Origin: JBGPYB01 sp041493035
GTDB taxonomy: Bacteria > Acidobacteriota > Vicinamibacteria > Fen-336
Assembly: GCA_041493035.1 (NCBI GenBank)
Contig: JBGPYB010000130.1
Span: 1-13,239, forward strand
Reading direction: 5' to 3'
DNA length: 13,239 nucleotides
Positions 13,214 to 13,239 of the stretch are shown here, piece by piece (position 1 is the first letter of the stretch; every line of letters begins with the position of its first letter). The translations under genes were made by a program, and so were the position numbers. The notes below the pieces were generated by a model that searched no databases, was not told the DNA's origin, and saw nothing but the letters and a program-made list of their open reading frames with translations.

Positions 13214-13239
13214 ATGAAGAAGAGAAGCCTCTTTCGCGC
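13214..13239 (+). CDS. Possible 5' end of a gene cut by the window edge
   Basis: Only eight codons are visible, beginning MKKRSLFR, which could be the basic start of a signal peptide or just a basic N-terminus. A GGGAG ribosome site (13201-13205) lies 8 nt before the ATG, at normal spacing, and this is the main support. Nothing can be said of function. It would run divergently from the ribbon-helix-helix gene. Confidence 0.4.

Overview
The window is GC-rich (about two thirds G+C by eye), densely coded and organised in short tight operons. It holds twelve confident genes, one cut at the left edge, plus a possible gene start at the right edge. I saw no tRNA, rRNA, CRISPR array, insertion sequence or integrase. 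The style (paired MacB/LolD-type ATPases beside a sigma-54 activator and a NtrY-like kinase, few Shine-Dalgarno sites, GTG starts) suggests an Acidobacteriota-like or other deep-branching GC-rich Gram-negative bacterium. That placement is inference from gene content only.

Left block, + strand (1-4346): the end of one ABC transporter ATPase, a second complete ATPase with variant motifs, a sigma-54-dependent response regulator, its NtrY-like sensor kinase (ATGA overlap) and a class I SAM methyltransferase. A perfect 9-bp dyad separates the ABC genes from the two-component genes. The likely reading is an export or envelope-stress ABC system with its own NtrC-type control.

Middle block, + strand (4372-8970): a near-consensus -24/-12 (sigma-54) promoter lies ahead of a GNAT-like gene whose leader carries a GC-rich hairpin. 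A sigma-70-like promoter, placed so that its transcript would be nearly leaderless, precedes an alpha/beta hydrolase. Then come a Tat-exported, spermidine-dehydrogenase-like flavoprotein and a polytopic GT-C-like membrane protein that starts inside the flavoprotein stop region.

Right block, - strand (12985 to 8757): a small ribbon-helix-helix protein, a Spinster-type MFS transporter, a PlsC acyltransferase fused to an uncharacterised polytopic domain, and a HI0933/BaiN-type flavoprotein. The transporter and acyltransferase genes overlap by 8 nt. Their pairing recalls the LplT-Aas lysophospholipid uptake and reacylation system of enterobacteria but is built from a different transporter family; this is the best candidate for an undescribed system here. 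The + and - blocks converge at 8757-8970, where two coding regions overlap tail to tail by 214 nt.

The right end (about 12640-13239) looks less GC-rich. It holds the ribbon-helix-helix gene, a perfect 14-bp palindrome in its upstream region, and the possible start of a divergent gene.
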